A stretch of DNA of 64,000 bases, from contig CAJNOP010000100.1 of NCBI GenBank assembly GCA_905250075.1, positions 52,531-116,530 on the forward strand, given 5' to 3'. A program made the position numbers and the translations under genes. Positions 35,537-48,400 of the stretch are shown piece after piece (the first letter of the stretch is position 1; every line of letters starts with the position of its first letter). Source of the stretch: Rotaria sp. Silwood1 (lineage: Eukaryota > Rotifera > Eurotatoria > Philodinida > Philodinidae). The notes under the pieces are model-generated. The model had not been told where the DNA came from. It did not search any database and saw nothing but the letters and a program-made list of their open reading frames with translations.

Positions 35537-35663
35537 GTGGGGTGTGTGTGTGGGTGTGTGAGTGTGGTGGGTGTGGGTGTGTGGGGGTGAGTGTTGAGCT
35601 CTCGTAAAACAAGATGCTCATAGACACACACACCCACACCTACCCACACTCACACCCACACCC
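35537..35663. repeat. telomere-like hairpin: G-rich arm, 24-bp core, C-rich arm (copy 1)
   Basis: TGTGGG-like repeats (35537-35593) run into a 24-bp core at 35596-35619 (GAGCTCTCGT..AAGATGCTC), then into CCCACA-like repeats (35624-35663). The two arms are complementary, so the whole can fold into a hairpin. The core is the reverse complement, with one mismatch, of the core at 62287-62310. Confidence 0.75.
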
Positions 35664-35999
35664 GAAATATTACGTCTAAAGCGGAACTTCATCTGGGGAG
35701 TTCCCTCATCTGTGCATAGTCCAATTCTTTCATAACGTGTATTTACTCATATATTATGGATATTTGTTAGTTCTCTTCGCACTGTTATTACAGCCGATGG
35801 GTTTCTGAAGTACTTCCTTTGCAACTCACTTGACTGTACATAATTATCAAACATATTTCATGTATAAATAGAGACATTCTAAATAGTCTCAATTTAGAGA
35901 AAAGCAAAGTCTCAAGAGTGAAGGATAGTCTATCTTGTATATGTATACATCCTACGGCCAATGCAATCCTTACTAGACTTAAGACAGGTCAAACTCATA

Positions 36000-36309
36000 A
36001 GTTCCGATGAACTGCTCAAAAGAACTGACCTGTACCAATAGTGCTTATGATGGGAATTCATCTCCGACAACAGTTCTTTTGATGAGAACTACTCACCACC
36101 AACAGGTCTTTTGATAGGAACTGAGTTGCTCCATAAAATGTTTTTCTTTTATTGGGCAAATTTTGATATAATGAAACAACATTTTTCTGTTTTGAGAACT
36201 TTTTGCTCTGAAACAGAATAGTTTTGTTCTGTTTATGGGAAAAACATTTTTTTTGGGTAGTCCAGCTCCCATTAAGAGAACTATTGGCACAGTTCTCAAG
36301 ATCGGAACT
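36000..36309. mobile_element. 310-bp TA-flanked MITE
   Basis: The left side reads ATAAGTTCCGAT (35997-36008) and the right side its exact complement ATCGGAACTTAT (36301-36312). TA dinucleotides at 35998-35999 and 36310-36311 can be the target duplication. The inner sequence repeats GAACTG / CAGTTC and pairs imperfectly (AAAATGTTTTTC against GAAAAACATTTT). There is no coding capacity. Termini and TA flank suggest Tc1/mariner-type mobilisation. Confidence 0.65.
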
Positions 36310-36646
36310 TATATGGAACTGTTCTAGATTTAATCCTTAGTGATCAGTCTTATACTGTACGCAGCAGCTCATACTGATAAGTTATTGATTTGCTGTTCTG
36401 AACCATGAAACCTTTACGATATTTTTGTTCTTATAATAAGTGTTATAAGCCTTTCAGAAATTGTTACTCCAGCAACGCCAAATTGTCTATCATTCAGTGG
36501 AAGATTTCTTAAATATTCGCCAGGCTTACGACACTTGGTTTGGCCGACAGATGCTGATATTATTGATATCATGAATTTGAAATTGCTGTTCTGTTGTCTA
36601 ATATACATACTGAGAACATACTACATCTGTTATTCTATTCTTTGTA

Positions 36647-39203
36647 ATGAATTTTACAGAATTCGGTTTACCTCAAGAACCAGCGTATGACTATTTGCCC
36701 AACAAGTTAAAGAATTTCATCAGAAAACATATGAAGACGCTTTTAATCACTTCTCTATGCATTGTCGTCATCAATACTGTGTTAGTAGTGTGCTTAACTT
36801 TATTACTGCGAACACGGTTACCTAAGGAAAAGCTTTTTTCAGTGTATCACTTGACAAGAGTATCGCTACAACCAAAAACAAGACGGCCTACAATTGTCAA
36901 TATTTCCTCAGGTAAATATCTAGATTTTTTTGAAACATGATTTCAAATGAATGGTGAAGTCTACAGGTAGAAAAGGTGACCCTCCCTCTCCGTAGCTTTG
37001 TCCCACAGACCGTAGCAGACATTGAGACATGCTTATTTTTTTGACTCCATAATAGATTGGGGCACATATTTCGATATTCTTGGCTTTCGACTTCTTATAG
37101 AGTATCACAGACGTGGCGAAAGTTCTGGCTTACAATTAAATTGACTCTCTCCTGTTTCGCATTTTAATTCTGCCAGGATTGCGCTGACAGTTTTTTTTAA
37201 AAATGATGTCTTAACGTTGACAATCACGGTAAAACCATAAAAGCGCTTCTTCTTTGTTTCAGTTGTAAATAGTTCAACATTACTACTGCCTACTTGCCTT
37301 CCCTTCCGCATGGCTGAATACGATCAAAATGGTGAAGTCATCGTAGACAAAAGCATGCAAGATTTCTCCTGGGAATTTGAATATGAAAAAGATGAGATCG
37401 ATCTCTTCTTGGATACTAATCGAAAGCGACCTTATGCAACACAATATAATCGTATCGTCGAGTTTGACACGATAAAATCACCTGAGAATGGTAATATAAT
37501 CGTAGGAGAAAATAGTGGTGGTCGACTTCCATTACTTTCTCATGGACGATCTACATTTGTCGATATCAACCAAAATTTGTATGTGCTAGAAATACATTAT
37601 GAAGAAGCGTATAAGTTAGAATTAACTTTGTTGAACTTTACTTATCGTGTATGATACTCGTCATCTTCGTCGATGAATGCAACAAAACTTGTGCAGGACG
37701 ATGGGAAATGTTTTCGAATGACTTTAGATAAAACTTGAATATGTACGTAATCGAATTCGATAGTCATCGAGTCATTAAATGGAATTTACCACAGTATACA
37801 AACTATTCGACTGCTGCTGGAACTACTGGTATGCCAGGCTCACAGTCAACTCAGTTAAACTATTCTTATAGCAGTTATGTAGATAATAGTAACTTTGACA
37901 TATACGTAGCTGATACAGGTAACCATCGAATACAAAAATGGTCATTGGACGCCAAAGAAGGAGTAACAGTTATTGCAGATGTCTACGAACCGGAACAAAT
38001 GTTGCTTGACTGTTATGGAAATGTCTTAACAAACGATGGATATAGAGTTAAATTATACAACTCATTTTTAAGAACCGGTCTCGATGGTGTTTATCCACTA
38101 ACTCGCCTTGATTCAGACGTTATCGTTTATGATGAAAGTAATGGGAATATCTATGGACTTGATATAAGAAAAGATCAAATCCTGAAACTATTCATTAAAC
38201 GTGAAATTCTTTTATATAACAGTACGTGTATCTAATATTTCGTTTGTTGTTGTCGGACTACAACTTTTGAAACTAAAGTGACAAAATTACTTTTTAAATA
38301 GTGCCGACATCAACGAAGAGCAAAGACCGATTATCGATTGTGGATTCCCTACAGACTCAGTTTGAGAAAAAATGGGTGAAATCATTCTAGGAAATAGTAG
38401 TCATGGCTGTGGTATAGGGATTCCACAGTTATGTTCAGCAACTGACATGTTTATGGCAAACACTAGTCATTTATACATAGTTGATTCAGGTAATAATCGA
38501 ATACAACTATATAATATAGAGGATCAAAGTGTCCAAACAGTTCTTAATAGCAATAATGGCTTAATCCAACCGGTTAGTGTTTACGTTGTTAGTGAAACAG
38601 GCGATATTTACGTGCTCGATCGTATCAATAAGACACAGTTTGTTGTTAAATTATGGAGAACCAACAATGGAAAAGGAACGATCATTATTCCAAGTGACGG
38701 TGGTATCTATTATGATATATTTTTAGATCAAGATTACAATATATATATCTTTATTTTATGAAATTAGAAAATGGTTTGCACCTGACTATCCTTATAGTAT
38801 AGTCATTGCAACATTTCATTCGATGGCAAATTCAGTGCCTATCTATGTAGATGAAAGATATAATGCATATTTCTATGATTGTAATAAGCCTGAAATTCAA
38901 ATGTGATCAATAGGTGGTAAAACAGAGCCCAGTTTTAAAACTATATTAAAACCTCTTCTGAATACGAAGACTAATGGTTCTATTGGTTTTATATTAGATT
39001 GTAATAAAAATATCTATTTTAGTAGCTATGTTAATGAGACCAGCTTCGCAATTTTTCGTCTACTAGCACAGGAGAATAACACTGTAGTTAAAATCATTCA
39101 AGATCTATCTTTTGTTTTGACCATTCAATTCGATCAGTACGGCAATACATATGTGTCTGAAAAGAACAAACATCAAATAAAGAAATTTGCAATTTTAAAT
39201 TAG
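36647..39203 (+). pseudogene. membrane-anchored NHL-repeat protein, broken
   Basis: First exon 36647-36911 encodes a cytosolic segment and a membrane anchor (LLITSLCIVVINTVLVVCLT). A 351-bp GT-AG intron follows, and from 37263 the frame (phase-matched, GTT split 1+2) enters NHL/beta-propeller sequence: LYVLEIHYEE, MYVIEFDSHRVIKW, DIYVADTGNHRIQKW, LYIVDSGNNRIQLY and DIYVLDRINKTQFVVKLW, ending ..YVSEKNKHQIKKFAILN at TAG 39203. The gene is broken: TGA at 37652-37654, another stop and a frame change before 37738, a stop near 38758, and TGA (a likely former Trp codon) near 38904. Part of the 38222-38310 region could be an intron. Relatives in bdelloids are abundant type II membrane proteins with extracellular propellers of unknown role (from memory). 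Repair by small introns cannot remove all stops. Confidence 0.75.
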
Positions 39204-40924
39204 CAAAAGTGAGGTTGTTTTCATTGATTTGATTATTGAACACAGTAACATAAATCTTTCTTTTAGTTTTGAAGTTTTAATGATGATTCATTTTAAAAAA
39301 TGACGACGATATCGAAAGAATTACTAATAACAAAGGATGTATGTCAAATAACAAGCCAATCTTCTCAAAGAATCTAAACCTAATTATATTGGTGTCACCA
39401 TCAGCATTGAACTCTAATTATTTTTTAAAAGTTTCTTGTTATATTTTATCACAACTTAATTTTCTACATGTGAGTCCCTCTCCCTGGGTATCAAAAGCTT
39501 TTTATTGCTATTCTACTAGAAGTCTTGAAATTTCGATAGTGCTAAGTGTACTAATTAAAAATATCAACTGAAGCATTCTCTGAAAGCCTTAAAAATCAGT
39601 TTTTGATCTAAAAGTTCATTGAAACCCGATATAGATTCGCTGAAAATAGATCCATTTGATGCAGAAGTTTTTTTTTCAGTCTCATGAAGTTATAGTTTTT
39701 ATGAGTGCATCAGCGAAGTTTTATTAACAATTATGTAAGTCAGTGTATTCTTCTAAATGACACCATGCAACTTCTTTTTCAGTCAAATTTTCACCTCTGG
39801 TTCCCCTCAAGGATATATGGATAAATTAACTTCATCAAGAAATTGTTTTGACGACGGAAACGCAGTTCTACGCATATGAAATGCCATTTAAAAACGAAAT
39901 CAGAGACTTTTAAATAGTTAACCCTTCAACTACCACCGATACAAATATTCGTCATAAACTTTAACGGTGTCTAAAAGTGATGCGATCAATCGTAGTACAT
40001 ATTTTTTAGATTTGCTTGCAGAGAAATAAGCATTAGACAGCTGAAGCTTGGGATACCATCATCTCATAATGTTATGTTGTAGAGTAGTGCCTTTGAAAAA
40101 GATTGTGCATAGGAAACAGTCAGTTTGTTGTACATGTGTTTATCTTTTATTTTCTGTTTCTTATTCGAAAATTTACTGTAGTGTAGCTGAAAGAGGTTCC
40201 ATGTTGACGGACCAATCGGTGTTCATCCAGTGCGATTGACAACCAGATATTTCCTGTCTCGTATTCCTCCGAATGAAAACAACCGGACTTCTCAATAAAG
40301 ATGTAATGTTATCTCGTATAAATCTGTAAAACTGACTTAAAAATAAATAGCTATAATAATACTCTAAAGAACTTCTTCTCCCTTTTATGTCAATGACCAA
40401 AGAATTGATAAAGTCTGTCCAGGCGTCGGGTGATCATTGAATAGACTCTCGTTTTGATTCCTTTTTTCGTTGTGCTATTTTTTGTCAGTAGTGAGATTCA
40501 GGACCGGATATATTGTGCTTTCAATGAACAATCATATCGCAATATATATCAAATAGATTTTAACCTAGCTCACCATGTAGAGAATAACCGATATTCTTAC
40601 TTCTTGTGTATAGACGGCTATACACTTATCATTTCTGTTGTCTTATGTGTTTTATTTTTATTGTATTTTATTGTGAAACACTGAAGAAGAAAGCTGATGC
40701 TCTTGAAACGTCTGTAAATTAAATGCTTTTGTAAATAAATATAGCATTATGGAAGAGTAACTAAAACTGAACACATTACAATGTCCTTCCAACTAAACAC
40801 GAAACAATAGATACCAACATGCAACAAAAAATTAATAAATTGTGAACTTAGTACATGTAATTAGAGAGAAAAATGAATTAATTAACCAAGATAGTCTATG
40901 AAATAAAGGTTTTATTCATGTCGT
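39204..40924. other. intergenic, no gene seen
   Basis: Spacer between the NHL pseudogene and the GPCR. Short frames at 39341, 40048 and 40454 show no domain. Confidence 0.5.
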
Positions 40925-41850
40925 TTATTGGTGCGCTATTCTGTTATTTTGAAAATGTACCAAATTTCTCCTTGGTTGTAAGCATGCAGGTAGTAGTTTG
41001 AAGAAAGCTTGAATAAATGTTTTTCGAAACACAGAAGAACCCAAAAACAAGCAATAGAATGATTTAACATTATTTATATAGTAGAGATAAAGAGTAATAA
41101 CAGTAACAGATGTTTCTATGTATAGCTGCTTAGTACTTTTTTTATAATTTCGCGTTATTAAAGCATATGTATTCATAATAGCCCATTGCGATGAAAACAA
41201 ACCAGTCGTTAATACCTGTAGAAATACCATTTTAATGATTTTTTTTAGAAAACTATGTGAGTTAGTATTTCTCCCTATATTCTACAATAAAATAATCTGA
41301 GTTGTTATTAAAATCGTATATTGAGTATACTTACTACTCGTCGTTGACTCTGCCAAATATTTCTATAAGTCAATACAACAAAAATAAACATCTCTATGGG
41401 TTGCATTAAACCATTGATTATAATATACAATGCACTTGTGACTAATGGATATCCTGAATCACATCCAACACCAGGCATCAAGTCGAAAAAAATAGGTGAA
41501 TAAACTGATAAGATAGAACTTCGTATGAAACTAATAGTAATCATCCATGGTACCATTTTAAGTTGATTGACACGACGAAAACATGATGAGAAACTGCATG
41601 TACAAGCAAATCGATCAATAATAGACAACAGCAGACAATCAAGNNNNNNNNNNAATGAATAAATACAACATGTATTGGAACGAAATGTTGGTTGAAGAAA
41701 GGTAAAAGCATTGCCCATAAAACCAAGGATTCCCAATATAATGAATATGAGTGGAAGATGAATGAAAAATCGATGGATCAAAGAATTAGCCATAAAAAAA
41801 ATTGAATCCGATCTAACATCTATATCGTCGTCACTTTCATTAAACGACAT
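40925..41850 (-). CDS. rhodopsin-like GPCR of the divergent rotifer type, interrupted by an assembly gap
   Basis: Two exons on the minus strand, 41850-41335 and 41215-40925, joined in phase 0 across a 119-bp intron (GTAAGT..CTACAG). Exon 1 gives an extracellular N-terminus, helix 1 (FFIHLPLIFIILGILGFMGN), the first loop, and then a 10-N gap at 41644-41653. After the gap the sequence resumes at the end of helix 3 with IDRFACTC (a DRY-like motif), then helix 4, ECL2 (PGVGCDSGYP), helix 5 and NIWQSQRRV. Exon 2 supplies helices 6 and 7 (FSSQWAIMNTYALIT; YYINNVKSFYCLFL..SSVFRKTFIQAF). Helices 2 and most of 3, some 60 residues, are missing exactly at the N run, so the gap is much longer than 10 bases or the contig ends were misjoined. 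Likely a peptide or chemosensory receptor; ligand unknown. Confidence 0.8.
41644..41653. other. assembly gap, 10 N
   Basis: Ten N inside the GPCR exon. Family comparison says far more than 10 bases is missing here. Confidence 0.9.
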
Positions 41851-44800
41851 AATGATGTATTCGTCTATAGTATTTGTTTTTTCTTGATCTGGAATATTTT
41901 ACTTTTGCTCTATTTCGAATAAAATTACAAAGTAATACAGAAATGAGTAGAGAATTTTCTTTTTCTTTAAATAAAAGTTTATAAAGCCTAATAATATGTT
42001 TATTTTAAACAATAGCTGTAATGAAAATAGTAAATCGTATAAATGTGTTGTTCTATACTGAATGTTGAATTAGTATAATTACCGAATGTTTGACAATTTT
42101 TCTCTAGGATAAGAATAACACTTGAAATTGAAATGAAGGAGTTTTAATGGCATTCAGTGGATATTATTTTTCTAGCTAAAGCACTAAAATCAAACAGATT
42201 AATCATCATCTGTTTCAAAAAAAAAGAAGAGACGCTAAAATTTTTTTGAATAACATTTGGTAGGCACAGCAGTAGCCAGAAACAATTAACATTGGAGGTT
42301 GTCATGACTTTTTCAAAGGAATATTATCTTGCTTCTGACCTACTTCGAAATGAAGTTTCAGCCCTGCTGGAAAAAAAACAAAAGACTCTCACAATTTGGA
42401 GGAAGTCACATATCTAATTTAAACTCATGAGTACGTGCTGAATTAATCAAACCAATTCTTAATGGAAGTTTTGAAAACAGAAGCAAGACTGAATTTAGGA
42501 ATTGTTTCGTTCAAGCGTTGTCAGCATTTTGTTGAAGCTTCAAATGAATTGGCTTGTGATGACCCGAAAACAGCATCTAAGCTAGAGTAGTTTACCCTGC
42601 TGAATCGAATGTTGATATTTAGTCTTGAATTTTAAATGATCTGACGTTGTTCTTTTAGTATTTCCGAAGTCTCACAATCTGGCGCTATCTAGTATAATAA
42701 ATCTAAATGTCAGATCATTTTAAATTCAGAAACAAAAATCACTATTCGATTCAATATAGTGAATTATTCTATTCTGAATACTTTTTCAAGTCATCCGCGA
42801 TCAATCGGCTGGAATGCGAAGTGTCAAGGAAGATCCTTACAAATTTTGAACTAAGCAAGCTACCTTCCTCTGAAAAATTATTCAAAAATATATCTACGGC
42901 TCTTTCTGTTTTGAAATGCATAATAGTAAGCTTGTGTTCTTAACGCTTTTTGTCAATAGTCAGTTATACATATCTTGCACCGTAACACATCAATTGTGTG
43001 TTGGGCAACCTATAGTACTTAGTTGTAGAAAGTTAACTAAGTCCGATTATTTGTTGAAAACTTACCAGTATCAACTGACAGTGAGATGCACCAGCCTTCA
43101 GACGATATTTTTTTATATAGATAACGGATTAAAGATTGTGGTATCGAGATTATTCTATGAAATTATAAAAAGTCCACAAAAATGGATGGAGTTGTTGAAG
43201 ATTTATACTCGATTTGTTTTTTACGCAGACCAAGCAATTAAGTGTGTGCTGGTTATTTCTTTTTTTTTAATTTTCTTTCGAATTTTTATCATAAAGCAAA
43301 AGTTATCTTATCTCTCATTACGTTTAGTTACTCAAATCCGGACTATTCATAACGTATAATTAAATTGAGTTAATTTACTTCAGCGTGAATATCTGAGAGA
43401 CCCATACATCAAGGATTCACCTCGATCCAGTTACTTTTTTTCAAGATTATTATTCAGAATACTAATGAAATTTTTTAATGATAACTATTTTCTGATGTTT
43501 TAATCATTCTTTTCTTTCTATAATGCCTTCAAACAAATAACTTTGGATTTTCAAAATAAGAGAACTTTTACTTAATGCTCTTTTAATTACAATAATTAAT
43601 AATTTCTATCACTATTACATATGAAATTTTCTTTGTTTAAATTTAATCATATGATCAAAATATTTTCACCAGCGATAGAGTTTAAAAATTTCTATCATCT
43701 GATATATTTAAAAATTTTTGAATCAAAAATCATCTTTTTCCTACCATTCATAAGATATGTTTGAAAATGCTGGCGTATTTTCATGAGCTACATTTTTTTA
43801 CCTCTTCTTTTTGTGTTGTAGATGGTATCATAATATAAAATGACTGACGTAGATTTTTGATATTTTTAGTATTAGTAAAAAAGATGAAAAATTTAAGAGA
43901 GGAGGACCATGTTGCATAGAAAATAGTATCATGAAATTTTTGAAGGACATAGTTCAGACGAAGTATAGTAAAATTTTCTAGTGTAGCTTTGCGTGCAGAT
44001 TGTGAGCATAGGACTGATGTTTTGATGAACGTCAACTTTTTGCAGTGAAAATCTGAAAATTCTTTTCTTCTTATACTAATATCTATGGAATTTGCTCTTT
44101 TCATAATATGGCGTGTTTTTTTTTTTATTAATAGTAAAAATATCACAAATTTGGTTTAGTCATTTTATATTATCATATCATTCATAACAAAGAAAAGATC
44201 TTGAAAAAAAATATTACTCGATTGAGAAAATATAACTTATGAATAATACGTCAACATCTTCAAATATATCGTATAAAACATAGTCGATTGATATTTTGCT
44301 AACAAAATGTCAAAAAAAGACTCAAATAGAGCTCTGTTTGGCATATCAAAATATATATGGTGTTTCTAATTAAAGAAAACTTCTGAAGTTTCGTACGGCA
44401 TGATAGAAAATATTAATAGTTATGATTTTACAAGAACATCAAGTCAAAATCCTCTTATTGTGAATGATAAAAGTTATTCTTTCAAAGAAAACTCAGAAAG
44501 TAATTATCATGAGTATTTTGAAATCGGATTGAGTTGAAAGCTTTAGAGAATATTGAAATCATCATCATTATCTTTTACAACATATTAAAAAAGTCAGAAA
44601 AGATATTACTCTATTGTAAATGCAATCAAACGATTGATTTTCTCAGACATTCACTCAAAAGTATTGTACAATTTATTTTCGTTTTGTAATTCTCCTATAA
44701 TTAACTACGTTTGAACGATGTTCTTTTATTGAAAGTTCAATCATTTACTGAATATTTATCGTTTTTTTTTGTAAATATTGTAGACGATGTTACTTTTATG

Positions 44801-45467
44801 AAATTCATCCGATAGATTCTTAAGCAAAAACATATTTTATCTTGTTTTCTTTTCTTAAGTTTTTGTGTTAATTTATTTGCATTTCATCAAAGAATATGTT
44901 CGAAGATAGATAGCATCAATCAATCTTTTGGTAATGAACAAAACCAATTATATCAAGTTTTACATTTTTATCCTGTAAAGATTGCATTAACAGTTCTTTT
45001 TTTTGAATCGAAATTATCGTTTCTTTTCTGCTGTCATAATTATTATTTCATAAACGATTGATATCTCTATTAAAGTAAGCATAATCCAGCTGATTTTTTA
45101 TCACTACATATCTAATTAAGGGAGACTACGGTATTCAGCTACAAAAAAAGAATCACCGTAAGAATACGTTTCTTTTCTTCAATTTTGTCTTACTATGTTG
45201 ATCATATATATATATATTTATTTATTAATCGTTTTTATTTTCGACATATGTTTTGAAAGCAATAGCAACAACAACAAAAACAAGAGACAAACAATAAGTA
45301 TATGTGAAATATTTATCATATTGAAATTCATTCAATTTAATAATTTAAAGACTAGAAAATAAATCAATATACCACCGGCAATAATAGAAAAAGATTAAAA
45401 ATATATTGCTTAAAATTCTTCTTCTTTTTATTTTCTCTGTATATATATATATTGTTGAAGTTCCATG
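41851..45467. other. intergenic, no gene supported
   Basis: 3.6 kb AT-rich stretch. The longest frame, 42916-43359 (+, 147 codons), has one hydrophobic segment near its end but no recognised domain, and I leave it uncalled; the 43781-44146 minus frame is Lys/Phe-rich and probably chance. Confidence 0.45.
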
Positions 45468-48400
45468 TTATTCATCTTCATTTGTTTCTTCATCGATTTC
45501 AACGAATTGATTTATTTGTTCTTCTTGTATATCAATAGTTGTATTAAAATTCAATGATTGTTTATTAATATAGATGACTTCTTGAAATGGTTCATCAAAT
45601 GTTGTAGGATAAACATCCATACTATTTAATTGATCATCGAAATTAAAAGTAGTTAAATCAAGATTAAATGATGGATCATTATCTAAATAAAATTTCATAT
45701 ATTTATATTCAAATTATAAGATTAAGGAAGCATCAGTGAAGCTCTAATTTTCAACAGTTAATTCAGCGTTGAATTTCATACATTAACATCATTTGCTTCC
45801 AATACATAGATTCGAACCTATTTTTGTATTTACTAAAACTATTCGATTAAAAGTTGATATGACATACATATCGATTATGGTATCAATCTATTTTTATTCT
45901 TTCGAATAATCTAATAAAAAACAAACAAAAATATTTAGAATTTTTAATTTGAGTGAGATAAGTAATATTCTTTATTGGAATATTTTGTCGAATAGTTAAA
46001 AGAATTTATTTCTAAATATTATTCAAAGATGACTATAATGTTTTGACTTCAGAATAGGATATGTATATGTTAATAGAAGAAGATTTCCTTTACGTAATGA
46101 TATACATACTATCAAGTTCTATTATATACCATCGAGATATCAACACAATACGATGAAAGTAGCGCCTTCTGTTGATACCTTAATAGTTTGCAATATAACT
46201 TGATAATACATACCTTTGATAACAGAAATTTCTCTAAATATTTTAAACAGTGGTTAAGTTATTGTTCTCTCAATGATTTATTAAAGTTCTATTCTAATTT
46301 GACATGATAACATCCGAATTTATATATCCCAAGTCGAAGATTCTGGTCACCGGATCCCGCAGGAAAGATGCAGGAAAATTTACCGTATCCGGCAGGAAAA
46401 TACCGGAAGTTGCCGGAACTCGCCCGTACTTCTCGACCTGGGATTAGGATAAAAAAAACTTTGATCGTACAAATCTCTACTTCATATAATTTTCATTTGA
46501 ACATGAATATTTTCAACATCTTGACTAATTTTCGATAAGTATCTATATAAATTCGTAAAAATAATGATTTTTGAAAAAAAAAAAAGTTTTTCCTAATAAC
46601 TATTTTACTTTCTGTCTTCTAATCGAAAAGAACTGAATATATTTCTTACATTTTTGAGTATAATATACAATGTATTGTTGAATTGTTAATTCTAATTGTT
46701 TTAAATTCTTTGGTACAATCGAACATTGTTTAGTTTTTTTAAATAATTCTATTTGTCCATATATCCATTTATTTGTTGTTCGATTAAATGGTTCAATTAA
46801 ACTTTCTAAATAATCAATTTGTTGATAAAAACTATCCATTAAACGATCTTCTTCTCCAATATATACAAATAAATTTGGTTGTTTTGATAATAAATATAAT
46901 AATGAATATGCTTCATCTTTTAACATTAAAACAAGTGGTATATTTACATTAGTTTTTCCATCACCCGACATAGAAAATATTGCACCATTTGAAGAATTTA
47001 ATGATATATTATTATCAATAACAATACCAGCAATAGCTTGAGCTTTTTCTAAATAATAAGCTTTTTCAATAAACATACAATCACCACGACGAACAATACC
47101 AATACGAGAATAAATATAATGAGAATATAATATTTCTGAACAAGCAGAATATGGTTCAACAACATATAATTGAGCAAATATCTAAACAATCAAAAAAAAA
47201 AAAAACTAAAATAGTATTTATAAATAACAAAAATAAAAAAATTTTTTTACTCCTTGAGTATCATGTAATTGTTTACCAAATTGAGCTGTAATAACAGTAA
47301 AACTAATTGGATTTTCTAATAATGGAATTATTAATGGTATAACCGTTAATGGTATATGATAAGTTAGAGAATTTTCTACTGTATTTGTATTTTTCATTAA
47401 TTCAATCATATCTTGCATAAATATTAAACCATTTTCAGCATCATCAATTGATTCAGCATTTGATGCTATATGAGCTAATTGAATTTCTGAATAAAAAAAA
47501 AAAAAAGAAGTTATTAAGAATTAAACGAACAAAAGAACATTCAATACTAACGACCACCAATCAAATATTGAATTTCAATACCCATTTGTTTAAGTTCAGA
47601 TATATGCTGAGGATTATCAGCAGAAAATTCCATAGCAGTTAAACGATGATGAGATATACTAAAGAAAATATTTCTATTATATGATAATAGTTTCTATTCA
47701 ATCAAAAGTGTTCTCTGAGCAATTTAATTTTTCTTGATATTTGAGCTGTGCAGGGTAATATCACTAGCATACTCTCTAACATGCAACATAGAGTAAGAAA
47801 AATGTGCAAATCATTTATATTGTATCGTACCATGCAGTATTAGAATGAGAAAATTTTTCTTAGACATGGTATAGATTATGAAAAAAAAACGCTTACTCTG
47901 CACATCTCTATTTTAAAATTAATGTTAAAAAAAAACAAAGAGTATATTTTAATTAGTTGAATAGATTTTAAATATTTAACTAACTTATTTGATTGTTTAT
48001 CAATATATTTTGATGATATTGTTATTGTTTCTGTCATATCTTGATCACCACGAATATTTTCTCGTAATTTTTCTTTATATTGATGTGATTTAAATTGTTC
48101 ATCCATAGCAGGACATTGATTTATTTTTGCTTTTCGTTCATATGATTTTTCATATGAAGAAAAATTTTTTTGTTCATAAATTTGTGCTGATTTTAATGTT
48201 ATTTGATTGAATTCATTTTTTAATGTATCATTTATATTAAATAATAAAATATTTAATGGAAGAAGATGTCCTTCAGTTGTAAATATAAATTGATCAATAT
48301 CAATATAATGATGTGGTATTGAATCAAATAATAAATAAAGATATTTAAATGTTTCAGCTAATACAAATGAATCCATACGATCTTCTTTTTGACCAGTAGA

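Larger units (their letters stand above)
35384..36646. other. intergenic with two repeat elements
   Basis: Holds the telomere-repeat hairpin at 35537-35663 and the 310-bp MITE at 36000-36309, both listed separately. The rest is AT-rich without a gene. Confidence 0.6.

Noticed and set aside
42916-43359. 147-codon ORF with a membrane segment
   Set aside because: No homology recognised, no signal peptide or intron context that would support a real gene.
43781-44146. 121-codon minus ORF
   Set aside because: Lys/Phe-rich low-complexity composition without a domain.
45805-45835. tRNA T-arm-like sequence (AGGTTCGAATC on the minus strand)
   Set aside because: No acceptor, D-arm or anticodon stem can be built around it.
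46600-46649. Stop at 46600 as the end of EDEM3
   Set aside because: A consensus GTAAGA donor at 46649 joins in matching phase to an acidic final exon at 45682-45468, giving 932 residues; kept only as an alternative.
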